From: Sarocladium kiliense
Lineage: Eukaryota; Ascomycota; Sordariomycetes; Hypocreales; Sarocladiaceae
Assembly: GCA_030734395.1 (NCBI GenBank)
Contig: JAUZTG010000028.1
Coordinates: forward strand, 62,001-126,000
Direction of reading: 5' to 3'
Length of the DNA: 64,000 bases
Shown here: in pieces, positions 22,379 through 32,427 of the stretch
Layout: each line of letters starts with the position of its first letter
Numbering within the stretch: position 1 is the first letter of the stretch
Notes under the pieces: model-generated
The model's database searches: none
What the model was told of the DNA's origin: nothing
What the model saw: the letters and a program-made list of their open reading frames with translations, nothing else
Position numbers and translations under genes: made by a program

Positions 22379-22883
22379 GGTAGGTAGGCAGATACAAGGC
22401 GGAACATGGCAACCCTAATTAAAAGTACTAGAGTCTTATTGCATTCGCCGGGGTGCTTAAACAGGGCAAGCCGTCGTCAATAGTACTGCTTTATTTTAAT
22501 AGTATATATAATATAAGTTAAAGAAATTTATGATATATAAAGCTACCTTTACTTATTTTTAAGTTAGAGATAAGATTCTTATTTTAAAGTAGAGACTAAG
22601 TAAGCGAATAAATAAGATAAGCTAAGGCATAGTAGATGCCGTTATATACACACCTTAATATAATTTTTGTCCTAATCTTTATTGGGTAATAAGTTGAGCT
22701 CCTGCCATAGTATAAACGCTTCAGATATAGTTATCACATCATAAGACTAGTACGTAATACTAAATACGCTCTAAAGACCTCGCACTTTCGCACGGTCAGC
22801 TCCTAGTGCCTGCCTACGGCCAAATACTGACCGCTGCCTAGGCTAAATGAATGACCCTTACTGGGCTTAAAATTGACTAGAAA
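22379..22883. other. AT-rich, TpA-rich tract, likely decayed mobile element
   Basis: About 500 bp, much of it strongly AT-rich with many TA steps (for example 22495-22680), with no open frame. It lies between two relics. The composition is what RIP leaves in repeats of ascomycetes; no terminal repeats could be seen. Confidence 0.5.
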
Positions 22884-24642
22884 TTAGATAGCCATCTCTG
22901 GATTATTATAGATATTAACGTTACTGCATAAAAAGAGACTGTTAGCAGCGGATTGAAGAGAGAACGCCTTATCGCCGATAGCCACGGTATATATAATACA
23001 GCTATGTTGGATGCTGTCATGGTTCTCTTTTGCTTCTTCTACCCATGCAGCACTCATAGCTCGATCACAGCTCTCAATACCAAGAACACGACCCTCGGTG
23101 AGAATGCCACGAACAGCCTTGAAGCCCTTCTCCGCGAGCATGGCCGTGTCGTTGCTATCGCCTTAGTCATAAGGCACTGGTGGTCGTCCAGAGCCATACA
23201 AGGAAGCGCAGTACGATGAACCATCATACTTTCCGCGCCCGTTGGTGTGGGGCTCTGGAACCTCCGGCAAGTTAGGGACGCTGAAATCCGGGTTCTTGAA
23301 ATCAAATGCATTGACAAGATCAGCCATGCTCTGTCTGCGCCACGGAACAGTCTCGTCAGACCTGACGTCCCGACCCTTCGCCACTTGCCCTTCCTCAATA
23401 AACGCGAGCTGAGAAGTATGGTCGCAGTGTTCGATATATACACCTCCCTTTCGCGTAAATGGAGAGATGATATAGAAGGGCCCGGAATCCCGGCCCAATG
23501 ATTGTGTGGCCAGCCTTGCCGTACGGATCGTCGATATATTCACCAGGCGTTCCATCCGGCGCGTGGTGAGGACTGACATGATTGGCCCAACCTCCAGTCT
23601 CATCGTATAACATAATCAGAACCGACTTGGCATATTTGGGAGACTGGATAACTACCTCGGCAACCTTCCACTGTAGCCATGAGCCGTCACGGGCAGAGTA
23701 AGGCCGGTGTTAAGACAGCTGCGCAGGGCCGATAATGAAGGAGATCTCGGGCAGAGCTCTGTTGGCTGCCTGAGCGTAGAATGTGGCGAGAGATTGACCC
23801 ACCATACCTTCTTGTTCAGAGTTGTGTCGATCTTAGAACTTTGGAACTGCTCGAACCAGGCGAATGGGTTGTCGTTGAAAGTGTCATCGTCCTTGTACAC
23901 GCTCCAGGAAACCCTAGCGGCTTCATACTTCTCGGCACCTATGGCCTACTTGAGAGGATAGCAGTTGATATCGAGCTCATCACAGCCCGGAGTCTCGTTG
24001 TTGTTAATGTAAGGGTATCCTCCCTTATTCTTCGTCTCTGGAGATCCCTGGACATTGATTAAATCACTCACCCACATCACACGGTTGGGGATTGGTTGAC
24101 GAGCCAACTGACTCCTAATACATGTCGCCAATAGTCCATCCCTCAGCTAGAGCAAAGTGAAGAGGGAGGTCTTCTCCTTTGTAGTAGCCAAGTTATACGG
24201 TGTGTTATTGTCTGCCCAATGGTCGTTGGCGTTGTGATTCCATGCGGCGCGGTTGGCGTCCCAGCCGTTGCCCCCGGCGGACATGCACTGGGTTGCATCA
24301 GGCCAAGTTCCACCCAGGCAATTCAAACACCACGGGGTTAGGTACTGCTGACTGCCTCCGTTCATGGGAGTCACGGTTTGCTTCCAAACTGGAACGCCAT
24401 TATTGACCTGGATATTGGGGTCGGCAAACCCTCGGACTCCAGCCGTTGTCCCAAAGTAATGATCGAAGGCCCGGTTCTCTGTTAGGTTTTGAGCTAATGA
24501 AAATTGTTAAATGACTTAGAGGGATTACACCTTGCATGAATAGAATGACGTGATCAATATCAGCCAAGCTCCCCGTCTCCCGCGCGTCTAAGGAGACCAC
24601 AATGGCCGCGAGAGCCCATACCGCGTGTGGATGGAACAACAT
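22884..24642 (-). pseudogene. Secreted phosphoesterase-family phospholipase C, decayed
   Basis: The minus strand starts MLFHPHAVWALAAIVVSLDA, a signal-peptide-like start. It continues DIDHVILFMQ, a short intron, ENRAFDHYFGTTAGVRGFAD and a Trp-rich block (NANDHWADNNTPYN). Downstream come GGYPYINNNETPGCD, NPFAWFEQFQSSK, GGVYIEHCDHTSQLAFIEE and YDGSSYCASLYGSGRPPVP. This is the phosphoesterase (bacterial-type phosphatidylcholine PLC) family in order. The gene is dead: there is a frameshift near 24200, a TAG near 24120, another frameshift near 24085, and a TAG at 23946-23948 where Trp is expected. More frame changes and missing stretches follow between 23600 and 23900. The two stops are G-to-A or C-to-T type. 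Confidence 0.85.
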
Positions 24643-26352
24643 AATTGAAGTTTACGGTCAGCGCTTGCAGTGCAGAGCAAGCCAAGCCGGACGGTCGTTG
24701 TAAAACATGCTATTAATGCCAATTTTCTTTATTTATACTCCTTGACGCATCCATTATTAACGTGTGGGTAATCTATAATCGTTAGGGTTTCGTATAGAAC
24801 TAGGGTGAATATAGTTTAAATCCGGCGATGTAAATAGATTCATAGTGCAAATGAGCGCAGTAATTTAATCGTGCTCATGATCGGCTGGAAATAATATTCC
24901 TACATTGGATGATTAACTTGATACTAACCCGGTGTTCTGACCGAGTATTACCTCAAAAGCCCCAGTTGATGAAGCTTGTATCGCTTGGAAGAAGCCAACC
25001 ACTAGGCGGATTTTAGTCCCGTGGGACTGTATTAAGCTTCCTTCTCCGCGGAATCCCACTATAACTATGCCGGGCCAGTGGTTGTACTGTAACGCTAATC
25101 GGAGTACACGGCATGCCACTCCGACCAGCGACAGTATGGAAGGTTCTGCTGAACTGCTCGCGACGTTATGATACCATTCAAACGTATACATTGCATTCCA
25201 AACTTTAGGCTCCTGCAATCAACGCTAATCATGGTATTCAGTTAGGAAGAAAACCATGACCTGCTCAATGTAAATAACTTTTCAGCCTAGCGTTTAGCAT
25301 GATGATCCTTTGCGAAAAAGGAACACTATTGGTATCTGGTTAAACCCCAACGGTCAACTGACAGCAAGCATTTAAATATCGGTTTACAAGTCATCAGCAT
25401 GCTAGGACTACGATGAAACACGTCTGAATTCCAAACGTGACAGTGAATGTCATGATGCTCAGGACTATAGCGGATATGAAAAAAGTGCGCAGTAGGCTAC
25501 ATGCCAGCTTTTGGACGCACTCCTAGCGGGAGTATTCGAGTGATAAAGGGAACTGCTCCATGTCGTCATCATGGAGGTTTAATTCCACGGGTATCAAAGT
25601 GGAGGGAGGACAGTCATCAGATTTTCGCTGCGGAGATCTGGTAACGATATTTTCTCATATCTAGAGCCAGGAGTTTGCCTCCGCACATGATAGTATTGGG
25701 GCCATTTGGAAGAATATGCCTGCACCGCACCCCAACAAAGCACGTCATCGCCTCACTGAGCTGTCATATTTTTGAAGTCATCAAAGATCCCGACACTATA
25801 GAGCACGAGGACAAGAGTGCCACTGGCCATACCACCCTCATTTTGGCCACTGGGGACACTTCGGTGCCACTAGTTCACAAGCGTGAGTGAGATCCTAAGA
25901 CAGGGTTGGGCATGGCAGAACTCTATTTTAGTGGTGCCTCAGTCAACTCTGCAGCGGTCAATCCATCATTGGCTCAATAGGGTGGGTGAATTCGGTTTCA
26001 GACAGTGGATATAGTGCTACGAAAGACGTTTTCTGAGCGCTGAACCTTAAATTCACATCCCTTTGTCTTCGTAGTGTTTATCAGTATGACGTTTTTCATT
26101 CATCAACCTGACGTTGTGTAAGGTTAAACGGTTGATGAGATTGTTTTGATGTCATTTTACAACCTGAACCTATTTAACAGCCGTCATCGTAGTCACTGTT
26201 TTACCGCTCTCACACATGGCATTAGAGTGAGAATTGATTCGATTCCGCAATACCCATCAAAATATCAACGCTCTATAGCAAGAAACATTCGCAACTTCTC
26301 TGCGAACTTTGAATCAGTCTCTTCGTCACATTAGACAGATCTTACAGACAAC
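24643..26352. other. Long intergenic region without recognised genes
   Basis: About 1.7 kb. Two open frames (24913-25218 minus and 25675-25890 plus) encode no recognisable protein and lack conserved-looking blocks. No RNA gene or repeat was found. The last 250 bp probably carry the dehydrogenase promoter. Confidence 0.4.
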
Positions 26353-27842
26353 ATGCCCCTGACTCCACCGACTATTACCACTGATATCAGCAATTATGCC
26401 GATACCGGTTATGGAGATCCTCATCGGACCATGAAAGCATTGACCTGGCAGAGCGCCAACGTCGTCAAACTCAGCAAGTTTTGTCTCAGATACAGCATAT
26501 CTCACAGTTTAAGGGCTAACTGAAACCGCTTCAAGTTGAGACCCAAGCCCCAACAATTGTTGATCCGGGCGACATTATAGTCAAGGTCACTGGCAGCACA
26601 ATTTGCGGCAGTGACTTGCACCTCCTACACGGTAAGTCGTCATCAACTTGCTCCTTTATGCAAACAATTTCTAATTATTCCCTATATTCAGGCGCCATAC
26701 CTGAAATGAAAAAGGGTGACATTCTTGGTCATGAATTTTGTGGCGTGATCGATAAAGTTGGACCTGGCGTTACTCATCGCAAGGTTGGCGAGCGGGTCGT
26801 GGCCTCATTTCAGATCGCATGCGGTCAATGTTTCTACTGCAACGAGAAGCTTTCTTCCATTTGCGAAAACACCAACGGCAGTACCAGCGCGAAAACCCTA
26901 TATGGTCGTCGCACTGCGGGCATGTTTGGGTATTCACACTTCACAGGGGGCTTCGCCGGGGGACAGGCGGAGTTCGTACGGGTTCCCTTCGGCGACGTGA
27001 ACCTTCTGCCGTTGCCAGATGATGTGCCCGATGATATGGGCTTGTATCTGTCAGACGTTCTGGGTACGTCTTGGAACGCGGTAGTGGATACTGGAGTCAA
27101 ACAGGGCGACTCTGTTGCCATCTGGGGAGCGGGCCCGGTTGGGCAGATGGCCGCCGAATTTGCGCTCTACAATGGAGCCAGCAAGGTAGTCATGATTGAC
27201 GGCGGAGACGGAAGGTGGCGACTCGATTTCTTAAAGAAGAAGATTGCTCACCTTGAGACAATCGACTTCACAAGATTGCCAGAAGGTGAGACCGTTGTAT
27301 CCACGTTGAAGAAGACGTGCAATGGCGGTCGAGGACCTGATGTTGCTATTGAATGTGCTGCCGGAGAGTACTCTAAGGGACTAGGTCATCAGCTTCAGAG
27401 GGCATTGGGTATGGAAAACGACACATCCGAGATCTTGAACGAGATGATTGAGTCAGTGAGAGGGTTTGGACACTGTGGAGTGACTGGTGTTTACACTGGC
27501 TACGTAAGTCATCAGCGTGTTGTCTCAATACCGGATGCAAAATACTGACCAGAAGTCGGGCAGTGCAATCATTTCAATATCGGATCTTTGATGGAAACAG
27601 GCATTCACCTCAACGGCAACGGCCAGGCTCCGATCCAGAAATACTGGATTGAGCTTCTGAAGCTAATCCAGCAAGATAAGATCCATCCATTAGATATGGT
27701 TACGCATCGGTTCAAACTGGAAGATATGGAGAAAGTCTACGATTTGTTCAACCGCCGTCAGACGGGTATGCAGAAGGTCTTTGTCGAAACCCAGTTCTCC
27801 AGGCCTCCGGCTCGAGGAGCACCTGCGGTCTCGAGCCTTTAA
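26353..27842 (+). CDS. Zinc-dependent alcohol / glutathione-independent formaldehyde dehydrogenase-like protein
   Basis: A medium-chain dehydrogenase of about 435 residues in four exons: 26353-26473, 26536-26631, 26692-27503 and 27564-27842. Intron 1 must use a GC donor (A|GCAAGT) with AG acceptor, because the nearby GT donor would create a stop. Intron 2 is GTAAGT..TTCAG; intron 3 is GTAAGT..GGCAG. The catalytic zinc site is seen in CGSDLHLLHG and GHEFCGVIDKVGPGV. The structural zinc cysteines are in CGQCFYCNEKLSSIC. The NAD-binding turn is GAGPVGQMAAEFALY. The sequence style matches fungal glutathione-independent formaldehyde dehydrogenase homologues. The true substrate could be another aldehyde or alcohol. 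Confidence 0.9.
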
Positions 27843-28856
27843 TAGGGATTAGCAGTTCTTACTTTGTAGTTGTCACACGAAATAGTTTAGCACAAAGTAG
27901 CTCAGCAGATCAAAAGTGCGAATATGAATCCTGGAAAATTCAGTCTCAGATGAGTTTATAAGCGAAGTCTTAGGCTGTTGCGAAATAAAGATGCGACTAA
28001 TAATTGAAGAGGCATCTATCGTTCTGGGTCTTGTAAACGTCAGAACATGGGGGAAAGGACGGCTGGGGAGGCCGTTTTCGTGCATCTGATATTCGCCCTT
28101 GTGCAAAACTAATGAACTAAACTCAGCTACCTCATCAGCGCGTAAGAGATACACCTAAGATGCCCACCAAGCCCGACAAAGCCAAAATGTATAATTAATT
28201 GACTCACTGTGACATCAGAGTGTGACAGCTTGTTGCGAAGGTGTGAAGTCTCTGTAGGTACACAGCAAATCGGCGACCTTTAGGTAGTTATCAATAGGTA
28301 TTAGATAGATCCACTAGTTCGGTGATCCGTTTAGTAAGATTCAAAAACTACAGGCTCCCGACGCAGCCGGAGCTATTCCTGCCATTCCGGCGAATCCGTG
28401 CACTGATCACACCGATAGGTCATTCTTACGTCTACGCACGGTAGTTTCGACCGGTGATTGTCTCATCTTCTATGGGTACTGCTTTTGGACCCTAAGACCG
28501 GTCGCTGTAAAGTAAAGTTCTAACGCGGATTCTCCGGGCGAATTTGAACTTGATGGTTCAGATCCAGCCTAGCTGATCGATTACATGTAAAGCATAAAAC
28601 AGTGTGAACAGCGTTACTGACTTAATGATGACGAAAATTAACGGTGCCACGCTCACTCGCAGGAAGATGTCATACTCGCGTGACCGTCAGAGCTTAGCAT
28701 TAATATTAGATAGTAGCCGTGAAGTATATATAACATTGGTGGTTGGTTATAGCCAAAAGGTGTTTTTTCTCTGCATCTTCTATCTGTCCACCCAACTCTT
28801 GCGAGCCACAAGTACTCTCAGTGGATCGTATATTTCTTGATTACAAACCAAAGAAC
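27843..28856. other. Intergenic region
   Basis: About 1 kb between the dehydrogenase and the cupin gene. No family-bearing frame or RNA gene is visible. It probably holds the cupin promoter. Confidence 0.4.
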
Positions 28857-29411
28857 ATGTCTCCAGCATCCAACTTACCTGAGCGTACAATTCTCATCAC
28901 TGGCTATAACAAGGACAACCAATCAACTTTTCTAGATAAACGATTACTAGAATGGGCTGAGCTCGATGACGGAAAAATGATTACTGGGCTCGGATATGTG
29001 AGCAAGATACCCGCAGACCTCAACGGCAACGCAGACCTGGAATGGGACCGACAGAAAAACAGTCCAAAAGCCGGGCTTGTGGTCAAAGACAGCGCGGAAC
29101 TACGTTACATTGATCTGGCCCCTGGATACACATGCATGATGCATCGAACCAAGTCAGTAGACTATGGAATAGTTCTAGAGGGCAAGGCAGAGTGTATTAT
29201 GGGCGGGGGAGACGTTCAGGAGGCGAAGGCCGGGGATTGTGTTGTTCAGCGCTACACAAAGCATGCGTGGCGAAACACGAGCGACACTGAGTGGGCTAGA
29301 ATCGTCTTCGTCCTGATGGACTGTAAGCCGTTGAACCTAGGTGGCCAGACACTAAAGGAGGATTTGGGATGGGGTGCAGCTTTTGTGCCACCTAGTGGGA
29401 ACGACGCTTGA
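28857..29411 (+). CDS. Small cupin-domain protein
   Basis: A single-exon gene of 184 residues. The start at 28857 is the first ATG of the frame and lies in an A-rich context; the frame is also open upstream without ATG. The core shows a beta-barrel cupin pattern: LRYIDLAPGYTCMMHRTKSV, DYGIVLEGKAECIMGGGDV, AKAGDCVVQRYTKHAWRN and ARIVFVLMDCKPL. A His in the first motif (MMHR) and one in the second (KHAW) could bind a metal. Fungal cupins of this size are mostly uncharacterised and often sit beside oxidoreductases. Its partner here may be the upstream dehydrogenase, though 1 kb separates them. No signal peptide is seen. Confidence 0.8.
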   Translation: MSPASNLPERTILITGYNKDNQSTFLDKRLLEWAELDDGKMITGLGYVSKIPADLNGNADLEWDRQKNSPKAGLVVKDSAELRYIDLAPGYTCMMHRTKSVDYGIVLEGKAECIMGGGDVQEAKAGDCVVQRYTKHAWRNTSDTEWARIVFVLMDCKPLNLGGQTLKEDLGWGAAFVPPSGNDA

Positions 29412-29509
29412 TACTTCGGTAATAATTAAAGGCTTTACTATACACTTATAAAGATTATTGCAACATAAATCCCAATAACCAATAAGCCAGAAGCGGGTTG
29501 CAATAAAAA

Positions 29510-29685
29510 TGCAGAATTATAAACCCCCTTTGCGGCTTCCACTGCATAGAAGGGGCTGTCAATAGCCATGCCAAATCCGCCGCCGCTCTCATGCCGCACC
29601 ACCTCAAACTGGTGCACTTTCCCGGGCGCTAAGAACTCCCCGTCCTTATAAACCAGTTCCAGTAGGGTTTGGGATTGGATTCGGG
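29510..29685 (-). pseudogene. Coding-like relic fragment, family unknown
   Basis: The minus strand holds about 55 codons of protein-like sequence (LELVYKDGEFLAPGKVHQFE, then SGGGFGMAIDSPFYAVEAAK) with no start codon. It grades into AT-rich sequence on both sides. It looks like a leftover of a gene, but I cannot name the family. Confidence 0.35.
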
Positions 29686-29716
29686 TGCTATGCTAAGCTA
29701 TCTTGCTGGAGTTATT

Positions 29717-29925
29717 TTATAGTAAAGTAGGAATAATAAAAGATATTAGAGGTATAAGAAAGTGCAAGAAGAAATATAACAGGTGTAGGGTACAAGGAAA
29801 TAAAGGAGTGAGGGGATAGGGGATATAAGAGGTGTAAGAAGTAGGAGATATAAGAGTAATAGGGAATATAAGAAGGAATAAGAGAGGATTAAGAGGGAAA
29901 GGGGAAGAAGGGGGTTCAACGAGAA
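29717..29925 (+). repeat. Purine-rich low-complexity tract
   Basis: Roughly 200 bp in which the plus strand is almost all A, G and T. Short units such as ATATAAGAG and GGTGTAAG recur in imperfect order. It contains no gene. Such tracts can form triplex or slip during replication. Confidence 0.75.
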
Positions 29926-30260
29926 GGTATAGGACGGGAGATTGAGGCAGCTGAGATTGCATGAGTTCTAGCAAGAGTGAAGCTTATTTGGCTGTTAAGC
30001 CAAGCGGCTGCTACAGGTCCGATTGTACGCTGTAGGCTCTTGTAGGTCTGTGCTGTTTCTATTTCCATTAAGCCGCCTGTAGAGATGATTATAGGGTGGA
30101 AGCAGTGCTGTAGTTTGCTGTACTTGCGCTGCTTTTCTGCGGCTGCGTCTTGTAGTGTTGCTTGTGCATTAAGTCGTGCAGATGGCTTTTTGATTGCCAC
30201 AACCTGTACGTTGTAGTAGTAACGTGTTGATCCAATCGTTGTTGCGAAATTAGCTTGCAT
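29916..30260 (-). mobile_element. C-terminal remnant of a LINE-type retrotransposon reverse transcriptase ORF
   Basis: The minus strand frame reads KQRKYSKLQHCFHPIIISTG followed by GLMEIETAQTYKSLQR and a helical end. The FxPIIxSTGGLM block with the following ET..K..R is typical of the tail of fungal non-LTR (Tad-like) ORF2 proteins. Only this tail is present; no reverse transcriptase or endonuclease core is found upstream. Confidence 0.65.
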
Positions 30261-30484
30261 GGTAGGTAGCTTAAAGGGCAGTTTGGTTAGCTGAGTAGCT
30301 ACAGCCGGGATGACTAGCTCGATTTCAACCTCTAGTTTAGCCTAGCTACTACTGTACTTTATTAAAAACTTTATTATTATTAACTTATTTAATTTTATAT
30401 ATTCTTTGATCTAAAATGAATGTGAAGCAAACCCAGCCTGAACGCACACAAACCCCCCTTCGTCGCAAATGGATGCTATGAGAC

Positions 30485-30742
30485 TCAAAAGACATGTTTT
30501 CCACTTCCTGTGCATCCCTTGACATTTAAAGATGTTTCTTCCTCAAAATACGGCCGACGCTTCTTTTGATCAGCCAAGAATTTGCTTTGCAAGCGACCGT
30601 AAAAGAGAGGGACCTGAGATGCCACAAGGTCTTTGTTGTCTGCATGGAACGGATACCATAGCGACTTAACCACTTCAAAAGCATCACGCACCAACATCAG
30701 CATGCAAGGGCTTAGGCATCTCTTTGATAGATCTTCAGTCAT
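30485..30742 (-). other. Unassigned open frame in relic region
   Basis: An ATG-started frame of 85 codons (MTEDLSKRCLSPCMLMLVRD at the start) with no known family. The sequence between here and 31138 holds nothing else that I can support. It may be chance or a gene remnant. Confidence 0.2.
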
Positions 30743-31138
30743 GTTCCGTAAGCCTAAGAGTTAAGTATCCAGACGTTGCCAGGAAAACGAGTGATGACCT
30801 CGAACCTTGTCTTCATCAACCCTAGGTCCTAGGCAACGACACTGCCGCACATTACTCTCCCGTTACAAGCAGCGTTCCTGTTAAGTAGCACTACGCCTCG
30901 TGAGGTATGATCACTTCGAAGACGCAAGCTCAATTAACTTGGTAGATCAAGTGAAACTAAAGCAGAGGATAGCAGCGTAGGAGACAAAGCGAGACGAGAG
31001 GCGGCCTCATCGATTTCGCATTTCTGCTGACGCTCTAATTCCGGGCTCTATTCTCATCAAACACGAGGCCTCATGGCTGCCGATACACGTGTTCAATTCT
31101 AGCCCTGGCAGTCGCCAGACGTACAACGAGAGCCAGAG

Positions 31139-32169
31139 ATGAAACCCATAAGCGGCAGCGCCTCCAAGCCACAGCACCGTGTGCTTCTATTGTACAACGA
31201 GATGCCAGAATGGTTCAAGCAGGAATCCAACCGGTGGATTCATCATGGTTACTGGCCGATCTCAGCCTCAGCCCGCCTTTCGTTCAGCAGCTGGTTATAT
31301 ATCCACAACGAGACCATCAACATATATTCCCACCTCATCCCAGCGATACTATTCCTTCTTACAGGGTAGTTCATTTTGCACTATCTTTCAAGCACATATT
31401 CTGGAATTACTACTGCCGATCTGGTTGCGTTCTCTACCTTTATCCTAACCGCTGTTGCATGCCTATCGCTATCAGGAACTTACCACACGTTACAAAACCA
31501 TTCTCAGGACATGGAACAGCTTTGCTTGTGACTTGGTATGCTAGGTGTAATAGTTTTCATTTTGGGCGACTTGATCTTGCGCATATATCTGGTGTTCTGG
31601 TGTGACCCTTTCCTACGCGGCGTCTACTGGTCTATGGTACGTTGTCTCCGTTTACACGATCATGTTTATCGTTCATTCCCAACTACGAGTCCTTGTATCT
31701 GACACTCCTATTCCTTCCTGGGCAGGCTGGGCTGTCCGGCTTGTTAACCATCGTCATAACCATGCACTCAAACTTTCAGGGCGCAAAGTATCGTCTCTTC
31801 CGAGCACCGCTGTTCGTTGCAACCGGCCTCTGTGGCGTCGCGCCCTTGGGCCAAAGCTTGAAAATCTTCGGCATCTCGCAAATGATGAGTAGAGCTTTGC
31901 CCTACACTCTAGCAAAAGCAGGCTGCTTGCTATGTGGTTTCATTCTATGCAGTAAGTTTTGTGACTACCTTACATACTCGAGCGAAGTCCAGACTGACAT
32001 TAACCTATAGGCAAGGTTTCCTGAAAGTCGGTATCCTGGCAAATTCGACTTTTGGGGCTCCCACGCAATCTTCCATGTATTGGTCGTGTGCGCTGCGGTG
32101 GTTCAATTGATTGGGTATCTCAATGCCTTCCACCACGCCAAGGCTGATCGCACATGCTCAGCTCATTGA
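31139..32169 (+). pseudogene. PAQR (adiponectin receptor / haemolysin III-like) membrane protein, disrupted
   Basis: The plus strand encodes YNEMPEWFKQESNRWIHHGY, then SWLYIHNETINIYSHLIPAI, the hallmark start of fungal PAQR/Izh proteins. Further membrane blocks follow (TAVACLSLSGTYHTLQNHSQ and GVIVFILGDLILRIYLVFWC). After a GTACGT..GGCAG intron come SGLLTIVITMHSNFQGAKYR and ISQMMSRALPYTLAKAGCLL, and after a second intron FPESRYPGKFDFWGSHAIFH. The frame has an in-frame TAG near 31366-31368 where Trp is usual, and a TGA near 31530 where Arg or another residue is expected. The last exon joins only in the wrong phase. Blocks are otherwise complete, so loss looks recent. Confidence 0.8.
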
Positions 32170-32359
32170 GCAATATGCACACGTCGCAAACGACATTTCA
32201 CGGTGGAACGTTGGCTTTGGAATGATGAGTCGAAGGTGCTTAAACTTCAACGCTTCTGGCAGGTATTGAGCCGAATGGCGGCTACTGAACTAGTGTTGTA
32301 GTCCCGCGTGGGGATTCTTAGAGGGAATGAGTCAATCAAAGTCGCTCAATTATGTACGT

Positions 32360-32389
32360 GTCTTCTAGAAATGCAATCAGCGCTATGAT
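32360..32389 (+). repeat. Exact 30-bp repeat, copy 2
   Basis: Identical to 20863-20892 in the same orientation. It lies between the PAQR pseudogene and the end of the sugar permease gene. Confidence 0.85.
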
Positions 32390-32427
32390 TACCCTTGTTC
32401 GTGGCGGCTCTTCTCTCTCATTACTCG

